Positions 20,764-28,806 of a stretch of 64,000 nucleotides of DNA are shown here, piece after piece. The translations under genes were made by a program, and so were the position numbers. The notes beneath the pieces are model-generated. The model had not been told where the DNA came from and searched no databases. It was given only the letters and a program-made list of their open reading frames with translations. The stretch is from Azohydromonas lata NBRC 102462 (GTDB lineage: Bacteria; Pseudomonadota; Gammaproteobacteria; Burkholderiales; Burkholderiaceae_C). The stretch covers positions 62,001 to 126,000 of the forward strand of contig NZ_BCTC01000004.1 in the NCBI RefSeq assembly GCF_001571085.1, given 5' to 3'. Within the stretch, counting starts at the first letter, position 1, and every line of letters starts with the position of its first letter.

Positions 20764-21705
20764 ATGGAGTTGCATCGCATGCCCACTTCGACCTTGCGTG
20801 ACGGGACTTCCGGCGCCCCGTTCAACTATCGCAGCGACCAGGGAGCTTCCGTGGACGAGGGCGAGGGCACGAAGGAAAGGCCGCTGGGCGAGATCATCAA
20901 GTCGGCCAACCACCTCAGCGACGAGCAGATCGACCGCGTACTGCAGCACCAGAAGGAGCGCGGCATACGCTTCGGCGAAGCCGCGATCGAACTGGGCGTG
21001 GCCAGCGGCAACGACGTGCTGTGGGCCTTGTCCCAGCAGTTCCACTACCCGTACCCGGCCAACTCCAAGAGCCTGCTCAGCAGCGAGCTGGTGACGGCGC
21101 GAGATCCGTTCTCGTTCCGCTCCGAGGCGTTCCGCGCCATCCGCAGCCAGCTGATGATGACGCTGTTCACCGAGGAGACCGGCGCGCGCTCGCTGGCCGT
21201 GGTGAGCCCCGACACGGGCGACGGCAAGACCTACTTCTCGGCCAACCTTGCCATCGCCTTCTCGCAGTTGGGCGGGCGCACGCTGCTGATCGACGCGGAC
21301 ATGCGCAACCCGCGTCAGCACGAGGTGTTCTGCGTGGACAACACCGCCGGGCTCTCCGGCGTGCTGTCCGGGCGCACGCTCATCAACGTGATCCGCCCGG
21401 TGGAAGAGCTGCCCAGCCTGTACCTGCTGCCTGTGGGCGCGGTGCCGCCCAACCCGCTGGAGTTGGTGGAGCGCCCCGCCTTCGGCCTGCTCATGCGCGA
21501 GCTGTCGTCCAAGTTCGACTATGTCGTGGTGGACACGCCTGCCTACGTGCACGGCTCGGATGCGCCGGTGATCGCCGCGCGCTGCGACGGCGCGCTGACC
21601 ATGGTGCGCTCCGGCCGCAGCAGCGCCGCCGCGCTTCAGGACCTCACCACGGCCTTGCGCAGCGTGCCCACGCGGCTGTGCGGCGTCGTGATGAACGAGT
21701 TCTGA
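20764..21705 (+). CDS. epsG: EpsG chain-length determinant ATPase/tyrosine kinase-like protein with MshEN-like N-domain
   Basis: A 313-residue cytoplasmic BY-kinase-type ATPase that partners with EpsF. The C-terminal half carries a Walker A' loop (VVSPDTGDGKTYFSANLA, residues 147-163), the second motif LLIDADMRNPRQ (174-185) and VVVDTPAYVHGSDAPV. The usual C-terminal tyrosine cluster is missing; the protein ends CGVVMNEF. The N-terminal region (residues 38-97) looks like an MshEN/T2SSE-N domain: LGEIIKSANHLSDEQIDRVL then FGEAAIELGVASGNDVLWAL, both ending near a Gln. In MshE this fold binds c-di-GMP. The start follows the epsF stop directly; an ATG at 20779 is an alternative. Confidence 0.92.
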   Translation: MELHRMPTSTLRDGTSGAPFNYRSDQGASVDEGEGTKERPLGEIIKSANHLSDEQIDRVLQHQKERGIRFGEAAIELGVASGNDVLWALSQQFHYPYPANSKSLLSSELVTARDPFSFRSEAFRAIRSQLMMTLFTEETGARSLAVVSPDTGDGKTYFSANLAIAFSQLGGRTLLIDADMRNPRQHEVFCVDNTAGLSGVLSGRTLINVIRPVEELPSLYLLPVGAVPPNPLELVERPAFGLLMRELSSKFDYVVVDTPAYVHGSDAPVIAARCDGALTMVRSGRSSAAALQDLTTALRSVPTRLCGVVMNEF

Positions 21706-21742
21706 CCATTCACCGCATCAATCAGAGGAGTGGACACCAGGC

Positions 21743-22639
21743 ATGAAAGCAGCCGGCTTGCCTCATCCGCTATGGGCCGTGCAGTACTGGCCCGCATGGC
21801 TGCTTGGGCTGGGCTTTGCCCTGCTGTACGTACCGACCTTCCTGGACTTGTCCAGGACGGTTTGGGCGTCGGATGCGCAGGGGCACGGCCCCATCATCCT
21901 GGTCGTCAGCTACTGGCTGGCGTGGCGCAAGCGGCATGAGCTGATGGGCGCGCCCGTCGCGTCCCGTCCCTGGACGGGCACGATGGCGCTGGTCCTGGGC
22001 CTGCTGCTCTACGTCTTTGGACGTTCGCAATCCGTCATTGCCTTTGAGGTTGGCTCGCAGATCTTCCTGTGGCTGGGCGTGCTGCTGATCTTTCGCGGTT
22101 GGGCCGCGGTGCGCGTGGTCTGGTTCTCGCTGTTCTTTCTGGTCTTCATGGCACCGCTGCCCGGTGCGCTGGTATCAGCGTTGACCGCGCCGCTGAAGTC
22201 CGCCGTCTCCACCGTGGCCGAAACGGTGCTTTATGCCTTGGGTTATCCCGTGGCGCGCACCGGCGCCATGCTCAATATCGGCCAATATCAGCTGTTCGTC
22301 GCCGATGCCTGCGCTGGCTTGAATTCCATGTTCACGCTGGAATCCCTGGGCCTGCTGTACATGAATTTGATGAACTACAAATCGGTGGCGCGCAACATTG
22401 CGCTGGCGATTTTCATTATTCCCATTTCCTTTTGCGCCAACGTTGTTCGCGTCATGATCCTGGTGCTGATCACCTATTATTTCGGTGACGAGGCCGGCCA
22501 GGGTTTTATACACGGCTTTGCCGGCATGGTGCTGTTCATGGTGGCGCTCGTGCTGATGCTGCTCGTGGACTATCCTCTGGGCCGCCTGTTTCCGGAGAAA
22601 AGCGCTCAGCCGAATCCGCAGCGAAAGGTGCCGGCATGA
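21743..22639 (+). CDS. xrtB: Exosortase B (XrtB)
   Basis: A 298-residue polytopic inner-membrane cysteine transpeptidase that cleaves PEP-CTERM sorting signals. About eight membrane helices are evident. The exosortase catalytic residues are visible: Cys190 in LFVADACAGLNSMFTLESLG, Arg236 in FCANVVRVMILVLI and His257 in GDEAGQGFIHGFAGMVLF. The B type is the one linked to EPS operons in Betaproteobacteria. It sits 37 nt after epsG and overlaps epsI by 4 nt, the usual pairing. A likely substrate in this window is the PEP-CTERM protein at 42419-42982. Confidence 0.93.
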   Translation: MKAAGLPHPLWAVQYWPAWLLGLGFALLYVPTFLDLSRTVWASDAQGHGPIILVVSYWLAWRKRHELMGAPVASRPWTGTMALVLGLLLYVFGRSQSVIAFEVGSQIFLWLGVLLIFRGWAAVRVVWFSLFFLVFMAPLPGALVSALTAPLKSAVSTVAETVLYALGYPVARTGAMLNIGQYQLFVADACAGLNSMFTLESLGLLYMNLMNYKSVARNIALAIFIIPISFCANVVRVMILVLITYYFGDEAGQGFIHGFAGMVLFMVALVLMLLVDYPLGRLFPEKSAQPNPQRKVPA

Positions 22640-23358
22640 AACCCCTGTCCGTGCAGCTTCGCGTGCTGCTGGTATTTTTGGCCATGGCGCTGTCGTCATG
22701 GCTGGCTTTTGCGTTCAAGCCGTCCATCAAAGTGGCGGATGCCAACCCGCTGGCTCCGCTGGAAACGGCCATTCCCAAGAAGTTTGGCTCGTGGCGTGTG
22801 GATACCGATTTGCCGGTAATACTGCCGTCGCCCGAAGTCCAGGAGAAACTGGACAAAATCTACAACCAGGTGTTGTCGAGAACGTATGTGGATGTACAGG
22901 GCAACCACATCATGCTATCCATCGCTTACGGCGGCGACCAGTCCGATGGTACGACTGCCCACAAGCCCGAGATTTGTTATCCGGCCCAGGGATTGGAGAT
23001 TGTTTATAACCGTGTGGGTACGATGAATGTCCAAAATCAGGATATTCCCGTGCGGCGCCTGCGTGCACGCATGGGCAGCCGCCACGAGCCCATCACCTAC
23101 TGGATTGTGGTTGGTGACCAGGCCGTGACGTCGGGCAGCGGCATGAAAATGGTTCAACTGCGCTATGGCATGCGCGGGTTGATTCCCGACGGCATGCTGA
23201 TTCGCGTTTCCAGCCTGGAGCGGGATCCGGAAACCGCCTTCAAGCGCCATGAGGAATTCATCCGTGCGCTGACTGCCAGCGTCGATCCCTCCCTACGTCT
23301 GCGGCTGCTGGGTGCCCCCAGCAGACGGCCGGCAAATACCCAAGCTGCAGCCTTATGA
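22636..23358 (+). CDS. epsI: EpsI family protein (exosortase B-associated)
   Basis: A 240-residue protein of the EpsI family, which accompanies exosortases and is in other genomes fused to them. One N-terminal membrane anchor (VLLVFLAMALSSWLAFAF) is followed by a periplasmic domain with the family segments AIPKKFGSWRVD, HIMLSIAYGGDQSDGTTAHKPEICYPAQGL and YWIVVGDQAV. The biochemical role is not known; it is needed for EPS in Methylobacillus. It overlaps xrtB by 4 nt and the next gene by 4 nt. Base composition drops compared with epsF and epsG. Confidence 0.9.
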   Translation: MKPLSVQLRVLLVFLAMALSSWLAFAFKPSIKVADANPLAPLETAIPKKFGSWRVDTDLPVILPSPEVQEKLDKIYNQVLSRTYVDVQGNHIMLSIAYGGDQSDGTTAHKPEICYPAQGLEIVYNRVGTMNVQNQDIPVRRLRARMGSRHEPITYWIVVGDQAVTSGSGMKMVQLRYGMRGLIPDGMLIRVSSLERDPETAFKRHEEFIRALTASVDPSLRLRLLGAPSRRPANTQAAAL

Positions 23359-24947
23359 CTCCCAACCGTACACGCAGCGCCGTGCCGCTGCTGATTTTGA
23401 GCCTGGGTTTTGCCGTGCTGATGGGCGCGGCGGCCGGCATGGGCAAACCCGCGATGCTGGCACCATTTTTGGGCCTGCTCGCGCTGGTCGGTTTGTTTAT
23501 CGTTCCGTCCCGATTGGCTTTTTGGACCATTTTCGTGGTGTCCATGGTCATTGTCGGCCCAGTGATGTATTTCGGAAAACTGGATTCCGCGCGCTGGGGC
23601 CCGCCGCTGCTGGCCCTGGCGATGTACATACCGTTGGTCGCCTTCATATTCAAGCCGCGCAAGCCCACAGTGCAACCGGGCTGGCCGCTGTGGGTATTCG
23701 TCATGGTCATGTTTTTGATCGTGGCCGGCTGCAGTACCGCCATGAGCTCGCCGCGTTTGGGCGAAGTCGTGGTGGCCTCGCGTACTTACATGGCATTTTG
23801 GTCCGTGGCTTTGGCCGTTGGCGTGGGCATGCTTGCGCCGCGAGACATGCTGCTGGCCTGGAAAGCCCTGCTGGTCGTGGCCATCATTCAATTGCCGGTG
23901 GCGGTGTACCAATATTTCGTGGTGGCCAAGGCCTCCAGCCGCCTGTCGCCCTGGGACGCGGTGGTCGGCACGTTCCCAGGAAATATCGAGGGCGGTGGTG
24001 CCAGCCACGGCATGGGTATTTTCCTGCTGGTGGCCATGGCCGCGGTGCTGACCCTGTGGCGCGCCAAGCGAATCAATCGCTATTTCGCCGCCGCGGTTAT
24101 GGTGGGTATTCTCGGCTCGCTGGCCCTGTCGGAGGTGAAAGCGGCCGTGCTGCTGGTGCCCGCGGTATTCGTGCTGCTTTTCTACCGGGAATTGCTGCGC
24201 CGGCCCATGCTGTCCTTTGGCGCCTTGCTGGCTTCCGTGGTGCTGATGGGCGCGCTGTTCACGGTCTATGCCACGACCTTTTATGCAGGGCGCGGTATGA
24301 CCCTGTCCGGCAAGATGCCCACCTCGCCGTTGCAATCCATAGAGAACCAGCTCAACCCCGAGGAAGTGCACACCCGCGACACGGGCAAGGGCGTGGTTGT
24401 CAGCCGGGCCGCCCGCATGGCCGACTGGTGGAGCCGCAGCGTGCGCTACGGCGACCCGTTCCACGCCATGCTGGGTTACGGCATTGGCGCTACCCAGACC
24501 TCGTCCATAGGCATGGGTGAACTGGTGCCCATGTTTCCCTATCCATTGGATATGACGGGGACCACCATTTTGTTATGGGAAACAGGGGCCCTGGGACATT
24601 TGCTGTTCATGGCGGCGCTGTTCATGGCCGGCTTGAATTGCAATTCCAGTGCCCGCTCGCCCATTGTTCCCGTGGAGCACAAGGCCTTGCTGGAAGCGGC
24701 CGGCGCGGGATTGATCATTTTCTCCATCACGCTGCCCTACAGCAATTTCTCGCTGCGGGCCGCGCCCTCGCAATTCGTCATGGTTTTCATGCTGGGATAT
24801 TCAATTTATTGGTGGCGCGTGGTGCGCCAAGCCGCGCTGGCCCGCGCCGGCAGCGTGGCGCCGGCAGCGGAAGTTGAATCCGGGCCCAAGGCCATGAAAC
24901 CTGGTTTTGTTCACAAGCAAGCGGCTCCGAGGTATCGCCATGGATGA
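23355..24947 (+). CDS. Wzy/WaaL-like polysaccharide polymerase or ligase (polytopic membrane protein)
   Basis: A 530-residue protein with about ten to twelve hydrophobic helices (for example AVPLLILSLGFAVLMGAAAG, MLAPFLGLLALVGLFIV, VVMIGALF-type segments). It also has a large external loop near residues 310-400 (MTLSGKMPTSPLQSIENQLN to MVYG-type DPFHAMLGYGIGATQTSS), a topology shared by O-antigen polymerases and ligases. In this operon it is the best candidate for the EPS polymerase. Sequence identity in this class is very low, so polymerase versus ligase is not decided. The stop overlaps the next start (ATGGATGA). Confidence 0.75.
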   Translation: MTPNRTRSAVPLLILSLGFAVLMGAAAGMGKPAMLAPFLGLLALVGLFIVPSRLAFWTIFVVSMVIVGPVMYFGKLDSARWGPPLLALAMYIPLVAFIFKPRKPTVQPGWPLWVFVMVMFLIVAGCSTAMSSPRLGEVVVASRTYMAFWSVALAVGVGMLAPRDMLLAWKALLVVAIIQLPVAVYQYFVVAKASSRLSPWDAVVGTFPGNIEGGGASHGMGIFLLVAMAAVLTLWRAKRINRYFAAAVMVGILGSLALSEVKAAVLLVPAVFVLLFYRELLRRPMLSFGALLASVVLMGALFTVYATTFYAGRGMTLSGKMPTSPLQSIENQLNPEEVHTRDTGKGVVVSRAARMADWWSRSVRYGDPFHAMLGYGIGATQTSSIGMGELVPMFPYPLDMTGTTILLWETGALGHLLFMAALFMAGLNCNSSARSPIVPVEHKALLEAAGAGLIIFSITLPYSNFSLRAAPSQFVMVFMLGYSIYWWRVVRQAALARAGSVAPAAEVESGPKAMKPGFVHKQAAPRYRHG

Positions 24948-25839
24948 CAGGGTGGTTTTCCTGCTGGGTTCCGGCCGATCCGGAACGACTTTGCTCTACA
25001 AATTGCTGGCTGCGCATCCGTCGGTGGGCTATTTGAGCAACTACCAAAGCCGTTTGCCGGGCTTGCCGGCCACGGCGCTGATGCACCGCATTCCACGCAA
25101 TTCATTGGCCATGAAACGGCGGGCCTGGTTCGGCGGGCAGGGGAATGCGTATTTCGAAGGAAGGCGCAAGCTGTCCCAGTTCTGGATTCCATCCCCCGCG
25201 GAAGGCGAGAGCATTTTTGAGCGTGCCGAAATACCCCACACGCCGGCCGAAGGTTTCGTATTGGGTGAGCCCGGCCTGAGCCGTATTCGCAGCATGTTCC
25301 ACGGCACGCTGGAGTATGGTGGTGGCGACGTGCTGCTGTGCAAGCGCACGGCCAACAACCGGCGCGTGGCGGTATTGCGCCAGGCCTTTCCCCGCTGCAA
25401 ATTCATTCATCTGGTGCGTGACGGGCGCAGCGTGGCGGATTCATTGGTCAAAGTGGGCTGGTGGGACGACCATCAATTGTTTTGGGCCGGCAAAACCCCT
25501 CGCGAGCTCAAGGCCGAGGGCGTCAACGAATTGCACATTGCTGCCCGCAACTGGGTGGAAGGCATGCAGCAAATCGAGCGCGGTTTGCAGCAGATAGAAG
25601 CCGACGGCAAGCACACCCTGCATTACGAACAATTGCTGGCTGACCCACACGGCGAACTGCGCAGGTTGCTCCAATTCATGGGTGTGCAAGCCTATGCGGA
25701 CAAGGATTACGAGGCTTTTATTTCGTCGCTGGCCATCAAGCCGGCCGAGGCCTCGTGGCGACGCAAGTGGTCTCCGACAGACCGTGAAGCCGTGACTGAG
25801 CTGCAGCGCGACATGCTTGACCGCTGGGGTTATGCCTGA
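24940..25839 (+). CDS. Sulfotransferase family protein 1
   Basis: A 299-residue PAPS-dependent sulfotransferase-like protein, cytoplasmic. The 5'-phosphosulfate-binding loop is at the N-terminus (VVFLLGSGRSGTTLLYKLLA) and the 3'-phosphate-binding segment is KFIHLVRDGRSVADSLVKVG. A later TLHYEQLLADPHGELRRLLQFMGV segment matches the family. It should move sulfate from PAPS to a hydroxyl or amine on a sugar or lipid-linked glycan. The ATG at 24940 overlaps the upstream stop by 8 nt; a longer start at 24907 would add 11 residues. First of five sulfotransferase-like genes in the operon. Confidence 0.85.
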   Translation: MDDRVVFLLGSGRSGTTLLYKLLAAHPSVGYLSNYQSRLPGLPATALMHRIPRNSLAMKRRAWFGGQGNAYFEGRRKLSQFWIPSPAEGESIFERAEIPHTPAEGFVLGEPGLSRIRSMFHGTLEYGGGDVLLCKRTANNRRVAVLRQAFPRCKFIHLVRDGRSVADSLVKVGWWDDHQLFWAGKTPRELKAEGVNELHIAARNWVEGMQQIERGLQQIEADGKHTLHYEQLLADPHGELRRLLQFMGVQAYADKDYEAFISSLAIKPAEASWRRKWSPTDREAVTELQRDMLDRWGYA

Positions 25840-25888
25840 TACGAGTGCCCAAATACTTTAAAACCATTCCGGAGCGCCAGGAGCCCAG

Positions 25889-26602
25889 ATGCATGCCGTG
25901 ATCAATTCGATTTACCAACGCTCGGTGCCTTGGGGTTATCGTCAGATGCTGCGGGCCTATAAGCCCAATGGCCCGCTGCGGCGCCTGCGCACCACGCCGG
26001 ATGCCGAGGATTATTGTCTGGCACCATTCGATGAAAATCGCTGCATATTTGTGCACATTCCCAAGACCGCGGGCATTTCCTTGTGCACGGCCTTGTTTGA
26101 ATGCAAGGGCGGCGGACATTTGACAGCGCGGGCCTACCGTGCCATTTTCGGCGCACAGGCGTTCAACGAGTATTTCAAATTCACGTTTGTGCGCAATCCC
26201 TGGGACCGTATCGTTTCCGCCTACACTTTTTTATCCCAGGGTGGGGCTAACAAGCGAGACGCCGTCTGGGGGCAATCCGTGCTGAGCCATTACAAGAATT
26301 TTGACGAATTTGCTTTGCAATGGCTGGACCAGCGCAACATCTACGGCCAAATTCATTTTGTACCGCAATGGGAATTCGTGGTGAGCGGACAGGGCCAACA
26401 ATGCATGGATTTTGTAGGCCGCTTTGAAAGGCTGGGTGAGGATTTTCAATACATCACCGACCAATTGGGCCGCTCCTGTGACCTGCCCATGGTCAATGCC
26501 AGCCAGCGCAGTTCTTACCGGGACTATTACAGCGCCGCCAGCCGCAAAAAGGTGGAGCAGGTCTACCAGCGCGACATCGAGCAGTTTGGTTATTCGTTCT
26601 GA
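25889..26602 (+). CDS. Sulfotransferase family protein 2 (Sulfotransfer_2 type)
   Basis: A 237-residue protein of the carbohydrate sulfotransferase type (chondroitin/HNK-1-like, Sulfotransfer_2). The PAPS loop is FVHIPKTAGISLCTALFE and the second signature is FTFVRNPWDRIVSAYTFL, both near the expected spacing. Unlike the animal enzymes it has no N-terminal membrane anchor, so it is cytoplasmic. AGGAG stands 6 nt before the ATG. Base composition is lower in GC than in the following gene. Known relatives act on polysaccharides, which supports glycan sulfation here. Confidence 0.85.
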   Translation: MHAVINSIYQRSVPWGYRQMLRAYKPNGPLRRLRTTPDAEDYCLAPFDENRCIFVHIPKTAGISLCTALFECKGGGHLTARAYRAIFGAQAFNEYFKFTFVRNPWDRIVSAYTFLSQGGANKRDAVWGQSVLSHYKNFDEFALQWLDQRNIYGQIHFVPQWEFVVSGQGQQCMDFVGRFERLGEDFQYITDQLGRSCDLPMVNASQRSSYRDYYSAASRKKVEQVYQRDIEQFGYSF

Positions 26603-26611
26603 GGCGACCCG

Positions 26612-27544
26612 ATGAATGTGCTTTACGTGTGCTCGGCCGCGCGCTGCGGCTCGACGCTGACCGACATGTTTTTGGGCGGTCACCCGCGCGCCACGTCGCT
26701 GGGGGAGTCCAACTTCCTGGCCAAAGCTCTACGGGTGGGAGAGAAGTGCTCCTGCGGCGCACTGCTGCGCGAGTGCGAGCACTGGCAGGCGGTGTACAGG
26801 CGGCTGGAGCGATGGGGCTTCAGCGTCGAGCAGCCCTACGGCTTTCGGTTGTGGGACGCGGTGGCCTGGACCTACATCGACAAAGCGCACCAAACCAAAT
26901 CTTTCCTGGCCGCGGTGCGCCTGCGCAAGAGCTGGATGGCGGCGCGCGACCTCGTGCCCGCTGGAGCGCGCCCCCTGGTGCCCGTGCCCCCGGCCTACCG
27001 CGACGCCCTCACCAACAAGATGCGTCTTTACGAGGCCGTGGCCGATGCCTGGGACAAGGACGTGGTCATCGACTCCTCCAAGAACGTGCGCGAGGCGGTG
27101 GAGCTCTACCAGCGCCACCCCAAGACCGTGCGCATCCTGCTGGTCACGCGTGACGGGCGCGGCGTCTACCTCTCGCGCCGCAGCAGCGGCCGCGATCCCG
27201 AGGAAAGCGTGCGCGCTTGGCTGAGCTACTACGGCCGCGCGCTGCCGCTGCTGGAGCGCCACGTGCCCCCCGAGGCTCGCATGCAGCTCAAGTACGAGGA
27301 CATCGCCAGCGACCCGCGCCGCGCCGGCGAGCGGCTGTGTGACTTCATCGGCCTGGACTTCCAGGAATCCATGCTGCGGCTGGACGGTGTGACGCGCCAC
27401 ATGGTCAACGGCAACGCCACGCGCTTCGCGCCCAACAAGGGCATCGCCCTGGACGAGCGCTGGCGCAAGGACTTGCAGCCCGCCGAGCTCTCCTACTTCA
27501 ACGGCCGCGGCGGTCCCATGAACGCCGCGCTGGGCTACCGCTGA
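26612..27544 (+). CDS. Sulfotransferase family protein 3 with Cys-rich motif
   Basis: A 310-residue sulfotransferase-like protein. The PAPS loop is VLYVCSAARCGSTLTDMFLG, the 3'-phosphate segment is ILLVTRDGRGVYLSRRSS, and MQLKYEDIASDPRRAGERLC lies in the C-terminal half. Between them is a cluster EKCSCGALLRECEHW (C-x-C-G-x5-C) that could bind metal or form disulfides. Starts 9 nt after the previous stop. GC-rich codon use returns from this gene, unlike the two sulfotransferases before it. Acceptor unknown. Confidence 0.85.
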   Translation: MNVLYVCSAARCGSTLTDMFLGGHPRATSLGESNFLAKALRVGEKCSCGALLRECEHWQAVYRRLERWGFSVEQPYGFRLWDAVAWTYIDKAHQTKSFLAAVRLRKSWMAARDLVPAGARPLVPVPPAYRDALTNKMRLYEAVADAWDKDVVIDSSKNVREAVELYQRHPKTVRILLVTRDGRGVYLSRRSSGRDPEESVRAWLSYYGRALPLLERHVPPEARMQLKYEDIASDPRRAGERLCDFIGLDFQESMLRLDGVTRHMVNGNATRFAPNKGIALDERWRKDLQPAELSYFNGRGGPMNAALGYR

Positions 27545-27582
27545 CCTCGCCGCGTCGCCCAAGCGAGACCCCGACAGCCGCC

Positions 27583-28806
27583 ATGCTCAAGTTGCTTTAC
27601 ATCACCGAGGACACCTTCCCGCCCTACCGCGTGGACGTCGTCGAGCTTTTCGCCCGCCAGCTCGTGTCGCGCGGCTACACCATCGACTGGGTCATGGACG
27701 TGAACAAACCCCAGCCGGGGTTGGGCAGCGAAACGCAGTGGCTGGGCAGCCGCGTCTTTCTGGCGCGCAATGAGGCCGGCTCCGGCTTTCTTGGGCGGCT
27801 GTCCCGCAACTTCAAGGGCCTGCTCAACGACCTGCGCATCCTGCGGCTGGCCCGCGGCGGCCAATACCACGTCATACAGGTGCGCGACAAGTTCTTTGCC
27901 GGGCTGGTGGCGGCACTGGCAGCCAAGCTCACCGGGGCGCGTTTCGTATTCTGGATGTCCTACCCGCTGGCCGAGTCCAAGCTGCAGCTCGCCCAGAACC
28001 CGCGTGCCCGCTACCGCTGGCTCTTGAAACTCAAGGCGCGGCTGATGATGGCCTCGCTTTACCACGGCATCCTGCCCGCCGCCGACCATGTCTTTGTCCA
28101 GAGCGAGCGTATGAAGCAGGACGTGGTGGCCCGCGGCGTGGACCCGCAGCGCGTTTCGCCCGTGCCCATGGGCATACGTGCGGACAAGGTGGGCGAGCCG
28201 GCTGACGCCAAGCCGCCTTCCACCGAGGCGCCGCTGCTGCTGCACCTGGGCATCATCCTGCGCATACGCAGCCCTGAGTTCCTGCTGCGCGTGCTGCAGC
28301 GGGTGCGCCAGCGCTACCCGCGCGCCACGCTGGCCTTCGTGGGCGAGGGACAGGCCCCGGCCGACCGCCAGGCGCTGGAGGACGAAATCGACCGCCTGGG
28401 CCTGCGCGAGGCTGTCACCGTCACCGGCTTCCTGCCCATGGAGCAGGCCTGGGAATGGGTGCAGCGGGCTGACGTGTGCATCTCGCCCTTCGCGCCCATC
28501 CCGGTGCTGCAGTCCACGTCGCCCACCAAGCTCATCGAGTACCTGGCCATGGCCAAGTGCGTGGTGGCCAACGAGCACCCCGAGCAGTCGCTGGTGCTGG
28601 AGCAAAGCGGCGCCGGGCGCGTCGTGGCCTGGGACGAGGATGCCTTCGCCGCCGAGATCTGCCGCCTGCTCGACGAGCCGCAGCAGGCCCAAGCCATGGC
28701 CTCGCGCGGGCCCAAGTGGGTGCGCGAACATCGCACTTACGACGTCATCGCCCAACAGGTGGACGCCGCCTACCGCCGCCTCGTGGCGCAGGGAGTCGCC
28801 GGCTGA
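27583..28806 (+). CDS. Glycosyltransferase family 4 (main EPS operon)
   Basis: A 407-residue GT-B glycosyltransferase. The N-terminal half carries LLYITEDTFPPYRVDVVELF and FVQSERMKQDVVARGVDPQRVSPVPMG. The C-terminal donor half has LLLHLGIILRIRSPEFLLRVLQRV, ATLAFVGEGQAPADRQ, TVTGFLPMEQAWEWVQRADVCISPF and PTKLIEYLAMAKCVVANEHPEQ. The E-x7-E region is partly altered. It should add one sugar of the repeat unit on the cytoplasmic side. The stop overlaps the flippase start by one base (TGATG). Confidence 0.9.
   Translation: MLKLLYITEDTFPPYRVDVVELFARQLVSRGYTIDWVMDVNKPQPGLGSETQWLGSRVFLARNEAGSGFLGRLSRNFKGLLNDLRILRLARGGQYHVIQVRDKFFAGLVAALAAKLTGARFVFWMSYPLAESKLQLAQNPRARYRWLLKLKARLMMASLYHGILPAADHVFVQSERMKQDVVARGVDPQRVSPVPMGIRADKVGEPADAKPPSTEAPLLLHLGIILRIRSPEFLLRVLQRVRQRYPRATLAFVGEGQAPADRQALEDEIDRLGLREAVTVTGFLPMEQAWEWVQRADVCISPFAPIPVLQSTSPTKLIEYLAMAKCVVANEHPEQSLVLEQSGAGRVVAWDEDAFAAEICRLLDEPQQAQAMASRGPKWVREHRTYDVIAQQVDAAYRRLVAQGVAG

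Noticed and set aside
19522-21552. A 676-codon antisense frame across epsF and epsG
   Set aside because: It crosses two well-defined genes on the other strand and has no domain of its own.
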